From positions 1-5,616 of the forward strand of contig CALMNS010000750.1 of assembly GCA_937871635.1 (NCBI GenBank): a stretch of 5,616 bases of DNA, read 5' to 3'. A program made the position numbers and the translations under genes. Of the stretch, positions 4,713 to 5,616 are shown in pieces. Origin of the DNA: an uncultured Solirubrobacter sp. (lineage in GTDB: Bacteria; Actinomycetota; Thermoleophilia; Solirubrobacterales; Solirubrobacteraceae). The first letter of the stretch is position 1, and each line of letters starts with the position of its first letter. The notes beneath the pieces are model-generated. The model did no database searches, was not told the origin of the DNA, and saw nothing but the letters and a program-made list of their open reading frames with translations.

Positions 4713-4911
4713 AGTCGACGATGCGGCGCGCGGCCTCGACGACGCGGTCGGCGAGGACGTCGGCGGCGACGCCGAGCTCGCGGCGATGCAGGGCGTAGAG
4801 GCTGGGGCCGAGCGGGGCGAGGAGCAGGTCCGCGTACCAGCCCGCGTCGAGATCGCGGTCGATGAGCTCGAGCAGAATCGCCGTGTGCTGGTGCCACGAT
4901 CCGTAGCCCCC
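4711..4911 (-). pseudogene. TetR-family regulator, C-terminal fragment
   Basis: The minus strand encodes about 66 protein-like residues ending in a TGA at 4711-4713. They begin GSWHQHTAILLELIDRD, continue with WYADLLLAPLGPSLYALH and end VLADRVVEAARRIVD. This looks like the ligand-binding C-terminus of a TetR-family repressor, including the common ADLLLAPL helix. The N-terminal helix-turn-helix and the first part of the ligand domain are absent. The frame stays open upstream to an ATG at 5397, but that stretch is antisense to the aldose epimerase remnant and reads as low-complexity shadow. Without a DNA-binding domain it cannot be a repressor. Homology appears to stop at about 4911, next to a tandem GGGCGCC repeat. 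The TetR assignment rests on pattern and could be another all-helical protein. Confidence 0.6.
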
Positions 4912-4922
4912 CGTGCGGTACC

Positions 4923-4936
4923 GGGCGCCGGGCGCC
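4923..4936. repeat. tandem 7-bp repeat GGGCGCC x2 at the junction of two gene fragments
   Basis: GGGCGCC occurs twice head to tail, at 4923-4929 and 4930-4936. The repeat lies in the short gap between the last recognisable TetR codon (4911) and the first recognisable aldose epimerase codon (about 4939). Direct repeats at such a point are typical of slippage or microhomology-mediated deletion, although a GC-rich heptamer can also repeat by chance. Confidence 0.5.
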
Positions 4937-4938
4937 GC

Positions 4939-5367
4939 TCTCTGATCCCGCTCGGAACCGTCGAACGGGTCGCGGGCACCGCGCTGGACCTCCGGCGTCC
5001 CGGGCGCCTCGGGCCCCGGATCCGCGACCCGCGGCTCGCCGCGACCCGGGGCTACGACGCCTTCTGGGTCCTCGACAAGCGGGGGGACCGAACCCGACCC
5101 CAGGTCGCTGCCCGCGCCTACGACCCCGCGAGCGGACGCACGCTCGAAGCGCTCACGACCGAGCCCGGCGTCGTGATCTACACCGCCAACGGCTTCCCGC
5201 CCGGCCTCGAGGGCATCGGTGGGCCGTATCGCGACTACGCCGCCTTCACGCTCGAGACCCAGCGCTACCCCGACAGCCCCAACCAGCCGCAGTTCCCCTC
5301 CACCGAGCTCAGGCCGGGCCAGGAGTACGAGAGCACCACGGTCTTTCGCTTCGGGCTCCGCGAGTAG
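4939..5367 (+). pseudogene. aldose 1-epimerase (galactose mutarotase), C-terminal fragment
   Basis: About 142 residues ending in TAG at 5365-5367 match the C-terminal two-fifths of a GalM-type mutarotase, a family of roughly 340 residues that interconverts alpha and beta sugar anomers. Visible segments in order are LIPLGTVERVAGTALDLR, GYDAFWVLDK, YDPASGRTLEALTTEPGVVIYT, then FTLETQRYPDSPNQPQFPS and LRPGQEYESTTVFRFG. The LETQ glutamate expected to act as catalytic base is present, but both catalytic histidines belong to the missing N-terminal part. GYDAFW also departs from the usual GYDHNF. The frame is open upstream to an ATG at 4786, but that part is antisense to the TetR fragment and does not resemble a mutarotase. 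A functional enzyme is very unlikely. A hairpin at 5399-5419 follows. Confidence 0.82.
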
Positions 5368-5370
5368 GAC

Positions 5371-5530
5371 CCTCGAGCGACGTCTTGGTCCGGCCACAAG
5401 CGGCGAGCTCGTCGCCGCTCGGGTCGATGAGGCTCAGTTCGCGGGCCACTGCGCGCGCGGCCCGAACGTCTCGACGGCCGCGAGGATCAGTGTGCGCTCG
5501 GTCGGCGTGTCGTCGCGGTGAAGTGACGTG
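5371..5530 (-). pseudogene. possible frameshifted remnant of an unidentified gene
   Basis: On the minus strand one frame reads LHRDDTPTERTLILAAVETF, then GPRAQWPAN, and stops at a TGA (5434-5436). The next frame, from about 5443, carries on in equally protein-like form: RELSLIDPSGDELAACGRTK, then TSLEGP. In both halves nearly all third codon positions are G or C, as in real genes here, and a single 1-nt shift near 5436-5446 joins them. No ATG, GTG or TTG start is found, and the end runs into the epimerase remnant. I do not recognise the family. It could be a chance open stretch in GC-rich DNA. Confidence 0.25.
5399..5419 (+). terminator. hairpin downstream of the mutarotase remnant
   Basis: AGCGGCGA (5399-5406) pairs perfectly over 8 bp with TCGCCGCT (5412-5419) around the loop GCTCG. 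It lies 31 nt after the TAG of the epimerase fragment. There is no T-run, so it would be a stem-only terminator that outlived the gene. It also overlaps the possible minus-strand remnant. Confidence 0.4.
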
Positions 5531-5533
5531 TGC

Positions 5534-5616
5534 TTACAGGACGGTGGTCGCCACCGGCTGAGCGGTCGTCGCCGTGGCGTCGGCGCCGCCGGCGAGCGTC
5601 GGCGGGCGGCCGCAGC
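5534..5616 (-). CDS. C-terminal end of an unidentified Ala/Thr-rich protein (partial)
   Basis: A minus-strand frame is open from the window edge to a TAA at 5534-5536 and gives about 26 residues, ending GGADATATTAQPVATTVL. The Ala/Thr/Pro-rich end resembles the tail of an exported or low-complexity protein, but too little is present for a family call. TAA is an uncommon stop at this GC content. The start lies outside the window, and the call rests mainly on codon-position bias. Confidence 0.3.
   Translation of the reverse strand, partial: CGRPPTLAGGADATATTAQPVATTVL

Noticed and set aside
3653..4897. Long minus-strand open frame opposite the TerC and Rid genes
   Set aside because: It is rich in Asp, Gly, Arg and Glu and has no domain pattern, which is typical of the antisense frame of GC-rich genes. 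Both plus-strand genes are certain.
4786..5367. A 193-aa functional mutarotase starting at ATG 4786
   Set aside because: The first 50 or so residues are antisense to the TetR fragment and do not resemble the family. The catalytic histidines are missing.
4711..5397. A single 228-aa minus-strand gene covering the whole TetR-like frame
   Set aside because: Only the last 66 or so residues look like protein. The first 160 are antisense to the mutarotase remnant, which has clear family motifs.
1..5616. Mobile element, CRISPR array, tRNA or phage attachment site
   Set aside because: No transposase, integrase, spaced repeats, tRNA fold or flanking terminal repeats could be seen. The decayed region is better explained by a deletion than by an insertion.

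Overview
The window is very GC-rich DNA with strong third-position G/C bias, NarL/DesK-type two-component genes and TANNNT-like boxes just upstream of start codons. This suggests a high-GC actinobacterium. Solirubrobacterales/Thermoleophilia would fit, but that is a guess from style. No insertion sequence, CRISPR array, tRNA or rRNA is visible.

Layout. At 1-112 the 3' end of a plus-strand gene converges on a minus-strand receiver-only response regulator (185-643), with two hairpins between them. A divergent intergenic region (644-811) holds a 14-bp perfect palindrome and three CGATCG cores. It leads into a small hypothetical protein with an EF-hand/dockerin-like loop (812-1192). Next comes a two-component pair that overlaps by 4 nt: a NarL/LuxR response regulator (1223-1864) and a membrane histidine kinase of the DesK/NarX type (1861-3108).

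The most informative part is 3089-3257. A promoter inside the kinase 3' end precedes an RNA that matches the yybP-ykoY manganese riboswitch (about 3125-3227), directly upstream of a TerC-family membrane protein (3257-4234). The sequence also shows a likely switching mechanism. The last aptamer strand (3218-3227) can pair over 10 contiguous positions with the Shine-Dalgarno region of the TerC gene (3244-3253), so aptamer folding and SD sequestration exclude each other. High Mn2+ would then release translation of a probable Mn2+ exporter. A Rid-family protein (4253-4678) follows 18 nt later. It lacks the arginine that RidA deaminases use.

From about 4711 to the end the region looks decayed. A minus-strand TetR-regulator C-terminus (4711-4911) meets a plus-strand aldose 1-epimerase C-terminus (4939-5367), and both lack their N-terminal halves. 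One deletion across an ancestral divergent pair would explain this, and a tandem GGGCGCC repeat sits at the junction. Beyond it are a possible frameshifted minus-strand remnant (5371-5530) and the C-terminal end of another minus-strand gene (5534-5616).
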